This document shows positions 8,688-18,583 of a DNA stretch of 21,411 nucleotides, in pieces. Every line of letters starts with the position of its first letter. The first letter of the stretch is position 1. Both the position numbers and the translations under genes were made by a program. This DNA is from Collodictyon triciliatum (taxonomy: Eukaryota; CRuMs). The stretch covers positions 1 through 21,411 of the forward strand of contig JBHJMP010001133.1 of NCBI GenBank assembly GCA_043381765.1, in the 5' to 3' direction. The notes under the pieces are model-generated. The model had not been told where the DNA came from, ran no database searches, and saw only the letters and a program-made list of their open reading frames with translations.

Positions 8688-11600
8688 AAACAAAAAACAA
8701 AAAAAAAACAAAAAAAAAACAAAAAAAAACAAAAAAAAACAAAAAACAAAACAAAAAACAAAACAAAAAACAAAAAAACAAAAAAACAAAAAACAAAAAA
8801 ACAAAAAAAAAAAAACAAAAAAACAAAAAAACAAAAAAACAAAAAAAAAAAAAACAAAAAACAAAAAAACAAAAAACAAAAAAACAAAACAAAAAACAAA
8901 CACACACCAATAAAAAAGAATGTTGTTTAAGCAAAGAAGCAACATGAACAATAGTATATACATACTATATAACTCGAACGAAATATAATCATGCAATCGC
9001 AGGCTAAAAGAGTTTGCAAAAACGAATGGATTTGAGCTTGTGTTTATCGACCTTAGATGGGGATTGACGGCAGAAGATAGTGGGAATGGATGGGTAACTC
9101 CTCTATTTATTTTATTGAATTGATTTTTTTTTTTTTTGCACATAGCAGATATATGCTATTTTAAATGTTTACATATTTGCATCAATAACGCCTCTCCACT
9201 CACCAATATTGAAGGTTGTTATAAGGTGTTTCGAGTCTATCGAAAAATGTCCATACTTTGTCTGTTTTTTGGGTGCTCGATATGGATGGATTCCGAACAG
9301 CCAAAATCCGCTTGAATGGCATCCCGAAACATGCAAGCGGTATCCTTTCCTCGAGAAGATAATGGGGCTAAGTGTGACAGATTATGAGGTTCACCTTCAT
9401 AGAATCCTTCCAAAATAGAACACCTCTGAACAACATAATACACATTTCAAACCAAAGAAAAACAATATATGCTTATATTCCCTGCATCGCCCATTATATA
9501 TAGACATATTCGCATACAAGTGATATATTTTTGTTTCATAATTGTTTCATATTTGTCTCATAGATTCAATATGCTGCCTTTAATTCAACTCCAGCGGCAT
9601 CCAGAGTGTTCTTTTACTTCAGAGATGAAAAATATGCTCTTGAAAATTCGCAGAGTGAGACCGAAAAAATCCTTTACCAAGCTGTTGACGAAAGGGATGT
9701 AAGTTGAAACAAATCTCTTGGAAAGTTAATTTACGAGGCTTCTAAAATAGATTTTTTTTTTATTAAAAATAAATGATACCATTATTGAAGAGTAAGATTG
9801 ATATCAAAGTCTTTTAATCGAATAAGGGAAAACATAGACTGAAATCAAAGGCATAATGAGTTAATTTATAACAATATATCTAGAGAGAAAATCAAGAGAA
9901 ATTGAAGCAGACCATATTAGCCAGATACTCAGCTCTGCTATATCGAGGAGCAGCAGAATTTTCAGATTACGTTGTGGCACACTTAAAATATGCTATGGAA
10001 GACGATTTTAGACATAGAAAAGTACTTTTCTAACCAATTACATATTATATAAATATATTTAAACAATTTTGTCCTCTTAAATATCTTTTCTTTTCTGCCT
10101 TCCATCCTTCATTCCTTTAAGTATGTAGTGACATGAAGTTTTTTTTTTCCTTTTCCTTCCGCAGTAATACAAATCATATATTCGATCATACAGTATTCTC
10201 AGAATATTTTGCGTAACAGATTGATTCGATTTACCACCAAAATATGATAAGAGTCTAACTGTCCGACTGACAAAGCATTATCTTTTACTGAACAGAAACG
10301 CCAATCAGAAGACCAAGCTCACTACCAATTCATGCAGCATCGACTTGCAGGATTTGAAGGAAGAGGAGATATTCTCCAACATATATCTACCATGGTTTGT
10401 CCTATCATTAAAAAAAGGGTTAATTTATAAAAATTTCTTCGCTATGTTCGACATACATTTTTAAAATTTTCTAAATGATTTCTAAATCAATTACTTCAAG
10501 ATTGATCATCAACTCTCGCAAGACGAATCATCGATCACAGTTCTTGCTGCTCAATCAGGCATCGGTAAATCGTCATTGATGGCCGCAACTGTGAGGCTCT
10601 TGGAAGATCGACAGGACGAAATTATGCATATTATATACCATTTCGTTGGTTGCACAAACATCAGTAATTATGCAGAGAGGTTTTTTTTTTTCCACACAGT
10701 AATTTAGTATTTGGTGGATACAAAACCGACACTATCGTGATACCTTGTTTTTTCCTCTGAAATATGCTCGGGTTTATGGCTTATACATCCCCCAGAAAAA
10801 TAATAAATAAAATAAAAAATCAATACTGTCTCTTACCATTATTGTTTACTAATACAGCATAAGCATACGGTTCTGGGGAAGCGTTGCTCAAGTAGGGCAA
10901 ATCCATATTGAAAAGAGAGAAGGTAATTCTGCAATCTTTATCCATATCCAAAAGACATACCAAATAATCTGTAATATCTTAAGATTCATATCATTCTCCG
11001 TTTCTTTTTCAATTTAAATTAGACCAGTACTACTCTTCGGAGGGGATTGACGGTCTTCTGAAATGCATCGCCAAATCCAATGAAAGGTTAATTACCTTTC
11101 ATAACTAGTAAAACATACATGATAAAATAATGAAAACATTTTTTTATGGAATGTAACAGGCCGCACTATTCCCTGTTTCCGACAGATACCTAGATTCATC
11201 ATTTTATAATTATTAGAAATATCAAATTGGTTTTTATNNNNNNNNNNNNNNNNNNNNNNNNNNNNNNNNNNNNNNNNNNNNNNNNNNNNNNNNNNNNNNN
11301 NNNNNNNNNNNNNNNNNNNNNNNNNNNNNNNNNNNNNNNNNNNNNNNNNNNNNNNNNNNNNNNNNNNNNNNNNNNNNNNNNNNNNNNNNNNNNNNNNNNN
11401 NNNNNNNNNNNNNNNNNNNNNNNNNNNNNNNNNNNNNNNNNNNNNNNNNNNNNNNNNNNNNNNNNNNNNNNNNNNNNNNNNNNNNNNNNNNNNNNNNNNN
11501 NNNNNNNNNNNNNNNNNNNNNNNNNNNNNNNNNNNNNNNNNNNNNNNNNNNNNNNNNNNNNNNNNNNNNNNNNNNNNNNNNNNNNNNNNNNNNNNNNNNN

Positions 11601-13503
11601 NNNNNNNNNNNNNNNNNNNNNNNNNNNNNNNNNTTACTCCGCTACAACTCAATATGATCTTACAGGAAGAGAAACGAACAGGTGATTCCTAATCGCCTAT
11701 GGTTTTATACCTTTATTGCAAATTTTGGCTATAATAATGACTGATTTCATATTATAAGAAATAGAATCAGAAATAAAACAGAAAACCATAGTCATTTTTT
11801 TCATTACCCTACTTTTTTTCCCCTATCTTTCCATTTTTTTTTTATTCTTCCTTTCAACTTTTGTGCAGGACCGAGGGTTCCCCTATCTTTCCATATTTCC
11901 TCCTTTCAATATTTTGGCTGACTCAATCGAGGAAATGATATATACAGGTCATCCATTATATCTCAGAATACTTTTGGACGAGCTACGAGTTTTTGGTGTG
12001 TATGAAAAGCTTGATGAAGAAATCAAAACACTTCTTCAGATGGACGGAGTCATCGAATTATACACCCTTGTTATCAGCAGATGGGAAAATAAGTTCAATA
12101 CAGGAGGAAAAGACCTCGTCTCTACGGCAATGAAAGTTCTCTACGTATCGCGGATAGGCCTTAGTGAAAGTGAACTTGATGAGTATCTTGGAATCAGACT
12201 CGGTCATGACTTCAATTTGGCCGAATGGAAAGGATTCTTTTTCACTTTGGCCGAGTCATTGTTTGTACGCAACGGAAGATACATGTACTTTCACCAACTG
12301 CTAATCAAGACAGTACAGCTTCGTTTCTTTGAAAAAGAAGCACCTTTGCTGGAAGCCATGAGAGAATATGGCATGTGGCTTTATGGTATGTATGCTCAAT
12401 CTAGGGATACTGAGGGCGAGGTAGTAGCCGAAATATGTTACCAGTTGTTGAACGGTGAAAGTTACGATGCATTGATGGAATATCTGAAGAAGGACCATGT
12501 AATTACATAACCCGAATGTAGTCTTTTAATAATGATGAAGAAACGTACACACCACACCATACACTGCTGATTATTTTTATTTTACTTAATAAAAATAGGT
12601 GGTTGAAAAAATGTTGAGTGGCAGATACAGATATGAATTCTTTAGTTCGTGGCGGATCCTTCGTGAAAAGGGAGTGGCAAATCACAAAGAAGTGTATTTG
12701 CGAATGATAACAGTATGTATTTATTATCGATAGAATACCTTTGATAATTTCTTTAACCTGTAGGTCAATTTTTTTTTCAGAAAATGAATCAAAATCAAAT
12801 AAGAACGGTTTACATATTTAACCATGCTTGTATTTTTCTTTTTTTTTTTTAAAAAAAAAACACTCTTTTTAGCAACTGACAGATATCGGAAACCTTCTGG
12901 TTGACTACTTTATGGAATGCCAGGAAAATTCTTTCTTAATTTCGGTTCTTCTTCAGCGTATTGCGCTGAGATCCGATGATGGTAGATAAATTCATACGCC
13001 AATATGTATTTTTTTTTATCTAAACAGTAAATATTAGCAGATTTCTTTGTGTAAAATCAAAATACTGATTATTTGACCATAATAGAAATCAAAGCCAAGG
13101 ATTACATGAAAATGGGCATTGTATACAAAAATATTCAAAAGTGAGGTTTTGTGTATTTAAGCTCTTCATTGACTTTCCCATAACTTGCATACCTTCTTGG
13201 AATTATAAATTGCCTACTGATGTTAAATGAATCAGTTGGGCAGAAGCAGCCAAATATTTCAACCGCTGTCTCGAGGTTAAGAAGAGAAATGGCAACCGGG
13301 ATGTTCTTCTCGCATCGATTTATGATGAATTAGGAGATATTCTTATGAAGGAGAAAAAGTAAATAATTAAAATAAATCCTCCTCATTCGCACTTTACTTA
13401 TTTATTGTATACCTTCATTTTTCTCCTTTATTCGATCCAAAGATTTATTATATGCCTTCTACTCTTTATGAATATACATTCCATAAGCTCTACTTCCCCA
13501 TAA

Positions 13504-13598
<95 letters not shown>

Positions 13599-13627
13599 AC
13601 AAATGAATAAACAAACAAACAAACAAA

Positions 13628-13674
<47 letters not shown>

Positions 13675-16600
13675 ACAAATAATAAACAAATAAATAATAC
13701 CAGGTACGATGAAGCGTACAAATTCTACAATATGGCGCTAGAAATTAGGGATTCGTTATTTGGAAGTGGACATGTGGAAATATCAAAGTCTTACGACAAT
13801 CTTGGCCGCCTCGAGTTGAGCAAAAAAAAGTAAGAAGCTTACATACACACGTCTGTTGAGTGCATTCTAATGTGACTCTGAAATGCACAAATGGCCTTTC
13901 AATTAACCAGGCTAGCGACGCATCTTTTAACGTTCTTTACATGTCGAAATAAAGGAAATCCAAAGCCTTGGAACTGTTCAAGGTTTCCCTTGAGATTCGG
14001 ATAAAATCCGTGGGTGATAAGCATCCTTTTGTGGCAATATCATTCACAAACATAGGGCGAGCTCGATTTGCTGAAAGATGGTTTATTCTCTCTCTTTTGT
14101 ATTCAATCCAAAATCATGTCTTGTTTATAAGCAATCCGATATTTTTTGACCACTTTCCTTCCTCGCCCTTAATTCATAATTATACTAGGGCCGATGAGGC
14201 TCTGGACTGCTTCAACAAATCAATAATGATTTACGAAAATTCTTTCGGAAAGCAACATCCTACTGTTGCATCATGCTTGATGGACATTGCTGCTGTTTAT
14301 GTCTACCAAGACAAGTATCTATACCTCCCATTAAAATTTCCGCCCTTTTATTAGATCTAAAGGTTACATCATCAAATGATAAACATTAAATACATATTCT
14401 TAATATATTTCCCCCCTGGCTCATAGGGTTGTGGAGGCCCTTCAGTACCTTGAAAATGCTGTAAAAACCGCTACAAACTCACTCGGTGAAAATCACCCAG
14501 ACGTTGTTTCTACATGGGAGAAAATAGGAGACATTCAATTCCAACTAAAAAAGTATTAACCTTTCTATACCTCTCTTGAATCGTCATCGATAAATATAGA
14601 ACTTATTTCAATCTTATCCTCCACAAATAACATTTCCAAGAAGCTAATCACATCGAAAAAATTACATTTTCTGTGAAATGCGAATAGGTATGTTCAATCT
14701 CTTGGCTCATATAATCGAACCCTTGAAGTTCGTAGGAGAACACTTGTCAGTGACCATCATGATATTGCAAAGGCTTTGGAGAATGTAGCCAGAATAAACT
14801 TTGTGCTTGAAAGGTTTCTTTTTTTTTTTTTTAAAAAAAATGCATATGAGCAACAACACTAAATGATTTTTAAATACATTTTCCATATCATTCTTAATTC
14901 TGTATTTTCCGCTGTTCATTAAATACTTCGCTAATTTAATAGTCGACATCAACTGCTTGAATATTTTCAAGAGGCCATCAAAATCAGAAAAGCCACTGAC
15001 ACAGAAATTTCGTTGACATCACCTGCGCAATGCGAAGAAATTGCACAATATTTTTTTAAGTTCACTCAGACCGAAATTGCTCTTTACCTCTGGAGAAGAC
15101 AGACATCAATACTTGCAAAGAGAGATGGATGGAAGCACCTTAATACTTGGATGACATGCAACAAAATATCGAGCGTAATGGAAGAAAAAGAAAACTATAC
15201 TGACCTCCTTTCTTATTGGCAGTTTGTAAAGACTTCGATGGCCAGTAATTTGAGTGATATGAATGAAAAAATTTGGCTTGTGTGCAAAAAAATTTCAAAA
15301 GTCTACTCATTCTTAGGAAAAACTGTTACTGCTATAGCCATATCCGAAGCCAAAGAGCTTGTTCAAAAAAATATTGGCGACCTTGATACTCTCAATTGGA
15401 CCCGCCAAGATTGGATTGATAATCTTCTGAGCCTCGTATTTATGTCTCGTTCTGACGCTGGTAAAGCTGGAGCCGCATCTTATGCAATAACCATGCTATG
15501 TTATATTGGTTATGCATTCAGTGGTTCTGATTTTTCTGGGGTACGTATCCCTAGGGCAGACTTGTCATTGTCTGTTCTCAGTGGAGTCAATTTTGCTGAT
15601 GCTGACTTGGAGGGTGTGAGGTTTACAGACTCTGTGATAACAGGCTGCAACTTTGACAGAGCAAACATGAAGGACGTGCAGCTGGGCCGATTGCCAACTG
15701 ATGCCCTCTTAGGCCACAAGGGTAGAGTCAATATGATTTGTATCATAAAGTTGGAATCTGGTGAGAACTGGGTTGCTACTGCTGGAGAGGACAAGACCAT
15801 TCGAATATGGTCAATAGAAACGGGGAGATTAATCCGCTCGTTCCATCATGCTTCATCTACAATATGGTGCGTAAGCACGCTGCAACTGGAAAATGGCACT
15901 CTTTTGGTTTTCGGTGGATTAGGCGATGGCCACATTTTAGTCTGGGATGCCAATAGCGGAGACTTGGTACACTCTTTAAAAGCCCACCGACTGGCCATTA
16001 ATTTTGTAGCTGGGCTCGTGGGTCCAAACAACGAATCCTGGATTGCATCCGCTAGCGATGATGGGACAGCAAATATATTCTCTGCTGAATCTGGGGATTT
16101 TGTGGCAAATCTGGCGAGACAAGGTAGTAAGATTTGGTGCATTTCACCAGTCGTAGGACCTCACGGTGAAAGATGGGTAGCCATCGGGTCCTGCGACAAT
16201 AATGTTCGAGTCTTTGATCTGGTCGAATTAAAGGAAATCAAGCTGTTTAAAGGACACTCAAGCAACATCTATTGTGTGTGCCCAGTCGTCGGCCCTGATG
16301 ATGAGTGCTGGTTAGCCTCTGCCTCTGAGGACCATACAATTAGAATTTGGTGTCTCGACAGAAATGTAAAGGTTATGTGCTTGGAGGGACATAACCGAGC
16401 CGTTACGTTTGTAAACACTTTGCGCGGGCCAAACGGTGAATGCTGGCTTATATCTGGTGGGCATGACTACTCTGTTCATGTTTGGGATTTATCCAATGGA
16501 ACTGTTGTCAAGGTTTTATATGGCCATACAGATAATGTTACAAGTGTATGTGCCATTACAAACTCTGTTGGGAAGATTATTATCGCCTCCACAAGCAAAG

Positions 16601-17925
16601 ACGCATCCATTCGCTTATGGGATTTGGAAACCAGGATTGAAGCGCGACAACCGCCAGGGCATCAGGTAAGGATTAACTCTGTGGTATTTGCCAATGGACC
16701 TGATGGACAACCATGGATAATTACATCTGGAAGTGACGGGCTGATTTATGTATGGGACGCCGATTCTGGAGAAGAAGTACGCAAGATGAAGGGAGTATTG
16801 GGAGTTATATGGGCCTCTTGTGTTGTAAGTGGAATTGAGGAAAAGTTCTGGTTAGCCACAGGTGATGCTGATGGATATGTAACCATATGGAACTTGGTGA
16901 ATGGGGAATCAGTTACGCAACTATCAGAGCACACAAGAGCGATAAACTGCGTGTGCTCCTTCAGGGGACCAAACAATGAAGTATTTTTGGCTTCTGCCAG
17001 TAGCGATTTCACTGTGATTATATGGGACATGTCCACTTTTGAGGTATATGGGAAGCTATACGGACACGAGTCTGATATTTATGCCATATGCCATGTCCCA
17101 GGCCCTGATGGAAAGTGTTACTTGGCATCTGGAGGGTGCGATTACGTGGTCATGGTGTGGGATATTGGCACCCAATCACTCTTGAAATCTTTGAGGGGCC
17201 ATCAGCATGAAATATACAGCCTAGCATCTGTGAGAGGCCCAAGAGATGAAACATGGTTGGCATCTGGCTCAAAGGACAATACAATTCGTGTATGGAACCC
17301 TGTATCAGGTACAGAGATGATGGTTCTGCGAGGGCACACCGTGACTGTGTCGGCTCTCAGCGGCATTCAAGGACCTAACCAGGAAGCTTGGTTGGCATCC
17401 GCAAGCCATGATGCCACAATACGACTTTGGGATTTAACCTCTGGTAAGGAAGTTGATGTTTTGTATGGACACACGACATGGATTACATGCATGAGCCATC
17501 GCATTAATTCCAATGGAGAAGCTCAACTAATCACAGGTGCATGTGACAAGTCGGCTCGTGTTTGGACATTTAAAAAACCAGTTATTGAGCATGGCGTTAC
17601 ATTTGAAGATGAGAGAGCAAATAAGATGCTCAAAAATATGCTCCAAAAAGTCATGATAATTGGGCCCAGACTGGCGCAAGGTGACCGCGTCTCGATTCAG
17701 AATACTACCGGCCTTTCCCAGGCAAACAAACAAGTCATGTTTCAACTCGGAGCCGCGTCGGGTGAAGTCGACTTTATCAAGTTTTGTGAATCCGGGTCGC
17801 CCACCAGATTTCAGTCTCTTCATATGGCATATCTCTACAGAGACGGCTCAGTGGTGGAGCAGAACCACCAAAAATCAAAGGCGTGGGCGGAAAAGGCAGG
17901 CGCGTCTGGGCTGCTCCCAGAGTGA
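6709..17925 (+). CDS. Giant multidomain STAND protein: CH-like, DUF4062, NACHT, TPR, pentapeptide, 14 WD40, Sel1
   Basis: Exons read by eye: 6709-7301, 7488-7597, 7830-7891, 7969-8044, 8149-8201, 8378-8565, 9003-9093, 9215-9388, 9564-9698, 9884-10021, 10296-10394, 10501-10679, 10858-10922, 11023-11086, one or more in the gap to 11681, 11876-12498 (or from 11869), 12599-12712, 12873-12981, 13086-13140, 13236-13358, 13704-13829, 13955-14080, 14189-14314, 14427-14552, 14688-14813, 14943-17925. Every join is GT-AG and phase-consistent, except across the gap, where phase cannot be followed. Over 2,230 residues are visible. The order (DUF4062, NACHT NTPase, KLC-type TPR, WD40) is that of STAND proteins related to NPHP3/TEP1/NWD-type families, which act as NTP-driven switches or scaffolds. 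The CH-like N-terminus, the pentapeptide segment and the Sel1-like tail are unusual additions. NACHT Walker B is probably in the gap. Biological role is inferred only: signalling, defence or cytoskeletal scaffold. The start ATG is the first in frame and the least certain end. Confidence 0.88.
7138..7301 (+). other. CH-like segment at the N-terminus of the giant gene
   Basis: End of exon 1, residues ~147-198. FLVWINYHLAKWG then DLVDDLHDGFLLLILIQIIT fits the first half of a calponin-homology domain (W-I-N...DL.DG..L..L). CH domains bind actin or microtubules, or serve as signalling adaptors. The expected second half (N...AL..L followed by I..DI..G) is not clear in exons 2-5, which read NPEWIDENHENVKRWALSKK, IVPLVIKKLVAISC and IFLERIRIPF. 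The domain is therefore partial, divergent, or its exons are misassigned. Residues 1-146 are Pro/Ser-rich and probably disordered. Confidence 0.6.
8378..10021 (+). other. DUF4062 domain (exons 6-10 of the giant gene)
   Basis: Exon 6 holds RIFLSSTFRDMQKERD, the signature opening of DUF4062. Exon 7 gives ELVFIDLRWGLTAED, exon 8 CPYFVCFLGARYGWIP and SVTDYE, and exon 9 SRVFFYFRDE. These are the standard consecutive motifs of the domain as found N-terminal to NACHT in NPHP3/TEP1-like proteins (SSTFRDM, DLRWG, (Y)F(x)xLGxRYGW, SVTxxE, FFYFRD). The domain is TIR-like in fold by family knowledge. Exon phases are 2, 0, 0, 0 and 0 across the joins. The intron splitting exons 6 and 7 (8566-9002) carries the long A/C repeat. 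Confidence 0.93.
8589..8905 (+). repeat. Long A/C-only simple repeat inside an intron
   Basis: About 315 bases composed almost wholly of A with single C interruptions (CAAAAAA-type units of variable length, with a 45-base near-pure A core around 8648-8686). It lies inside intron 6 of the giant gene. The long Lys/Asn or Phe/Cys frames it gives on either strand are not genes. Confidence 0.95.
11238..11633. other. Assembly gap (396 N) within the NACHT domain
   Basis: Run of N between exon 14 (ends 11086) and the visible end of exon 15. The missing protein should include the Walker B acidic motif, so catalytic competence cannot be judged. Confidence 0.99.
11818..11940 (+). repeat. Local direct duplication at a 3' splice site
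   Basis: Two copies, exactly 60 bases apart, begin CCCCTATCTTTCCAT (11820 and 11880) and go on with pyrimidine-rich sequence containing CCTTTCAA and TTTTG. Copy 1 is the polypyrimidine tract of intron 15; copy 2 reads as the first codons of exon 16 or as a second tract. Confidence 0.75.
12599..13140 (+). other. Linker exons 17-19 (helical) of the giant gene
   Basis: Three phase-compatible exons (114, 109 and 55 bases) between NACHT and TPRs. They read RYRYEFFSSWRILREKG, LLVDYFMECQENSFLISVLL and DYMKMGIVYKNIQK, probably alpha-helical. The last is the first half of a TPR completed by exon 20. Confidence 0.8.
13236..14813 (+). other. Kinesin-light-chain-type TPR array, one repeat per exon
   Basis: Exon 20 (123 bases) and exons 21-25 (each exactly 126 bases) all begin and end in phase 2 and encode about 42 residues each. 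Typical pieces: YDEAYKFYNMALEIRDSLFG, ALELFKVSLEIRIKSVGDKH, ADEALDCFNKSIMIYENSFG, EALQYLENAV and YVQSLGSYNRTLEVR, with HP.V....(N/K)IG at the second helix. This is the 42-residue KLC/TPR_12-type unit, a protein-binding solenoid. Confidence 0.92.
13503..13697 (+). repeat. (AAAT)n tetranucleotide array in intron 20
   Basis: About 195 bases of TAAA/AAAT units with a CAAA-interrupted segment (13598-13628). It lies in the intron between the exon-20 and exon-21 TPRs, and gives Phe/Ile/Tyr/Leu-rich false frames on the minus strand. Confidence 0.97.
15505..15690 (+). other. Pentapeptide-repeat segment
   Basis: In exon 26, directly before the WD40 array: FSGSDFSGVRIPRADLSLS, then GVNFADADLEGVRF and GCNFDRANMKDV. 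The A(D/N)LxG/F-type five-residue period gives about ten repeats, enough for a short right-handed quadrilateral beta-helix. Combination with NACHT/WD40 is best known from bacterial, notably cyanobacterial, proteins. Confidence 0.85.
15706..17575 (+). other. Fourteen WD40 repeats
   Basis: Fourteen consecutive units of ~45 residues, each starting GH (or a variant) and ending with a W/F-containing strand such as TIRIW, ILVWD or SIRLWD. The inner part carries a GPxxExWLASAS-type signature shared by most units, for example GPDDECWLASASEDHTIRIW and GPNQEAWLASASHDATIRLW. Fourteen units fit two seven-bladed propellers. All are in one exon with no intron. Units 2, 4 and 9 lack the GH dyad. Confidence 0.96.
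17576..17925 (+). other. C-terminal region with Sel1-like repeat
   Basis: After the last WD40 unit comes a ~75-residue helical linker (ANKMLKNMLQKVMIIGPRLA), followed by FQSLHMAYLYRDGSVVEQN and KSKAWAEKAGASG. The latter fits the Sel1 repeat pattern (A...LA.LY.dG..v..n..KA..W..KA...G). One clear repeat and possibly a degenerate one before it; Sel1 repeats are TPR-like protein-binding units. Confidence 0.7.
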
Positions 17926-17990
17926 ATGAAAAAGAGGACAGCGACCGGAAGCAGGCAAAGATTCAGACCTCCGTCTTCCGCCCTCAATCC

Positions 17991-17996
17991 AATAAA
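17991..17996 (+). terminator. Poly(A) signal AATAAA of the giant gene
   Basis: Canonical hexamer 66 bases past the TGA at 17923-17925, in the short (about 130 bases) spacer before the next ATG. Confidence 0.7.
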
Positions 17997-18057
17997 GGGA
18001 ATAAGCCAAATATAGTGTTTGAATATTTGAATGTTTAAAAACTCAACAAAACAAAAC

Positions 18058-18148
18058 ATGTCCAAGAAAATAGAACCACCAGAGTTGAAGTTTGTCTACC
18101 AACCTTTTCTCTCCGGGGGCAATGAATGCGGCTCCGTCCTCGGTAAAC
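18058..18148 (+). CDS. Possible 5' coding start, unidentified, runs into gap
   Basis: ATG 18058 in a good context (ACAAAACATG) opens a frame of 30 residues up to the gap (MSKKIEPPELKFVYQPF and onward), with an in-frame ATG also at 18031. A GTAAAC donor lies at 18143, just before the gap. It could be the first exon of MCM7, a separate small gene, or a shadow of a minus-strand exon: on the minus strand a frame reads TEDGAAFIAPGEKR before a GTTGGT donor. MCM7 proteins need no such N-terminus. Unresolved. Confidence 0.3.
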
Positions 18149-18582
18149 NNNNNNNNNNNNNNNNNNNNNNNNNNNNNNNNNNNNNNNNNNNNNNNNNNNN
18201 NNNNNNNNNNNNNNNNNNNNNNNNNNNNNNNNNNNNNNNNNNNNNNNNNNNNNNNNNNNNNNNNNNNNNNNNNNNNNNNNNNNNNNNNNNNNNNNNNNNN
18301 NNNNNNNNNNNNNNNNNNNNNNNNNNNNNNNNNNNNNNNNNNNNNNNNNNNNNNNNNNNNNNNNNNNNNNNNNNNNNNNNNNNNNNNNNNNNNNNNNNNN
18401 NNNNNNNNNNNNNNNNNNNNNNNNNNNNNNNNNNNNNNNNNNNNNNNNNNNNNNNNNNNNNNNNNNNNNNNNNNNNNNNNNNNNNNNNNNNNNNNNNNNN
18501 NNNNNNNNNNNNNNNNNNNNNNNNNNNNNNNNNNNNNNNNNNNNNNNNNNNNNNNNNNNNNNNNNNNNNNNNNNNNNNNNNN
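18149..18582. other. Assembly gap (434 N) before MCM7
   Basis: Run of N that hides the start codon of MCM7 and the fate of the short ORF to its left. Confidence 0.99.
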
Positions 18583-18583
18583 G

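Larger units (their letters stand above)
10296..12498 (+). other. NACHT NTPase module (exons 11-16 of the giant gene)
   Basis: Exon 11 carries the linker RLAGFEGRGDILQHI (family: R...F.GR...l..i). Exon 12 carries the P-loop AAQSGIGKSSL (about 10546-10578; first Walker A glycine replaced by Ala) and YHFVGCTNIS, typical of the strand-2 region. Exons 13-14 follow, then the gap (11238-11633), which should contain Walker B and sensor 1. Exon 16 continues with GHPLYLRILLDELRVFG, SRIGLSESELDEYL and YFHQLLIKTVQLRF, the GNPLYL/EELR/GLSE.EL/FxH..(v) winged-helix-side motifs of this NACHT group. Exon 15's visible end (11634-11681) is frame-ambiguous; the phase-1 reading joins exon 16 at 11876. Confidence 0.92.

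Noticed and set aside
8402-9143. Long Phe/Cys- or Lys/Asn-rich ORFs on both strands
   Set aside because: They are translations of the A/C simple repeat inside intron 6; stop codons are absent only because the repeat lacks T and G.
11152-11191. Possible extra exon after GTAACAG at 11148-11160
   Set aside because: In the required phase it reaches a stop with no GT donor giving an exon longer than about 15 bases.
13428-13721. Minus-strand ORFs rich in Phe, Ile, Tyr and Leu that look like membrane proteins
   Set aside because: Read from the (AAAT)n array in intron 20; the flanking exons belong to the plus-strand TPR gene.
15510-17823. Several ~96-codon minus-strand ORFs over the WD40 exon
   Set aside because: Antisense shadows recurring with the 135-base WD40 period.
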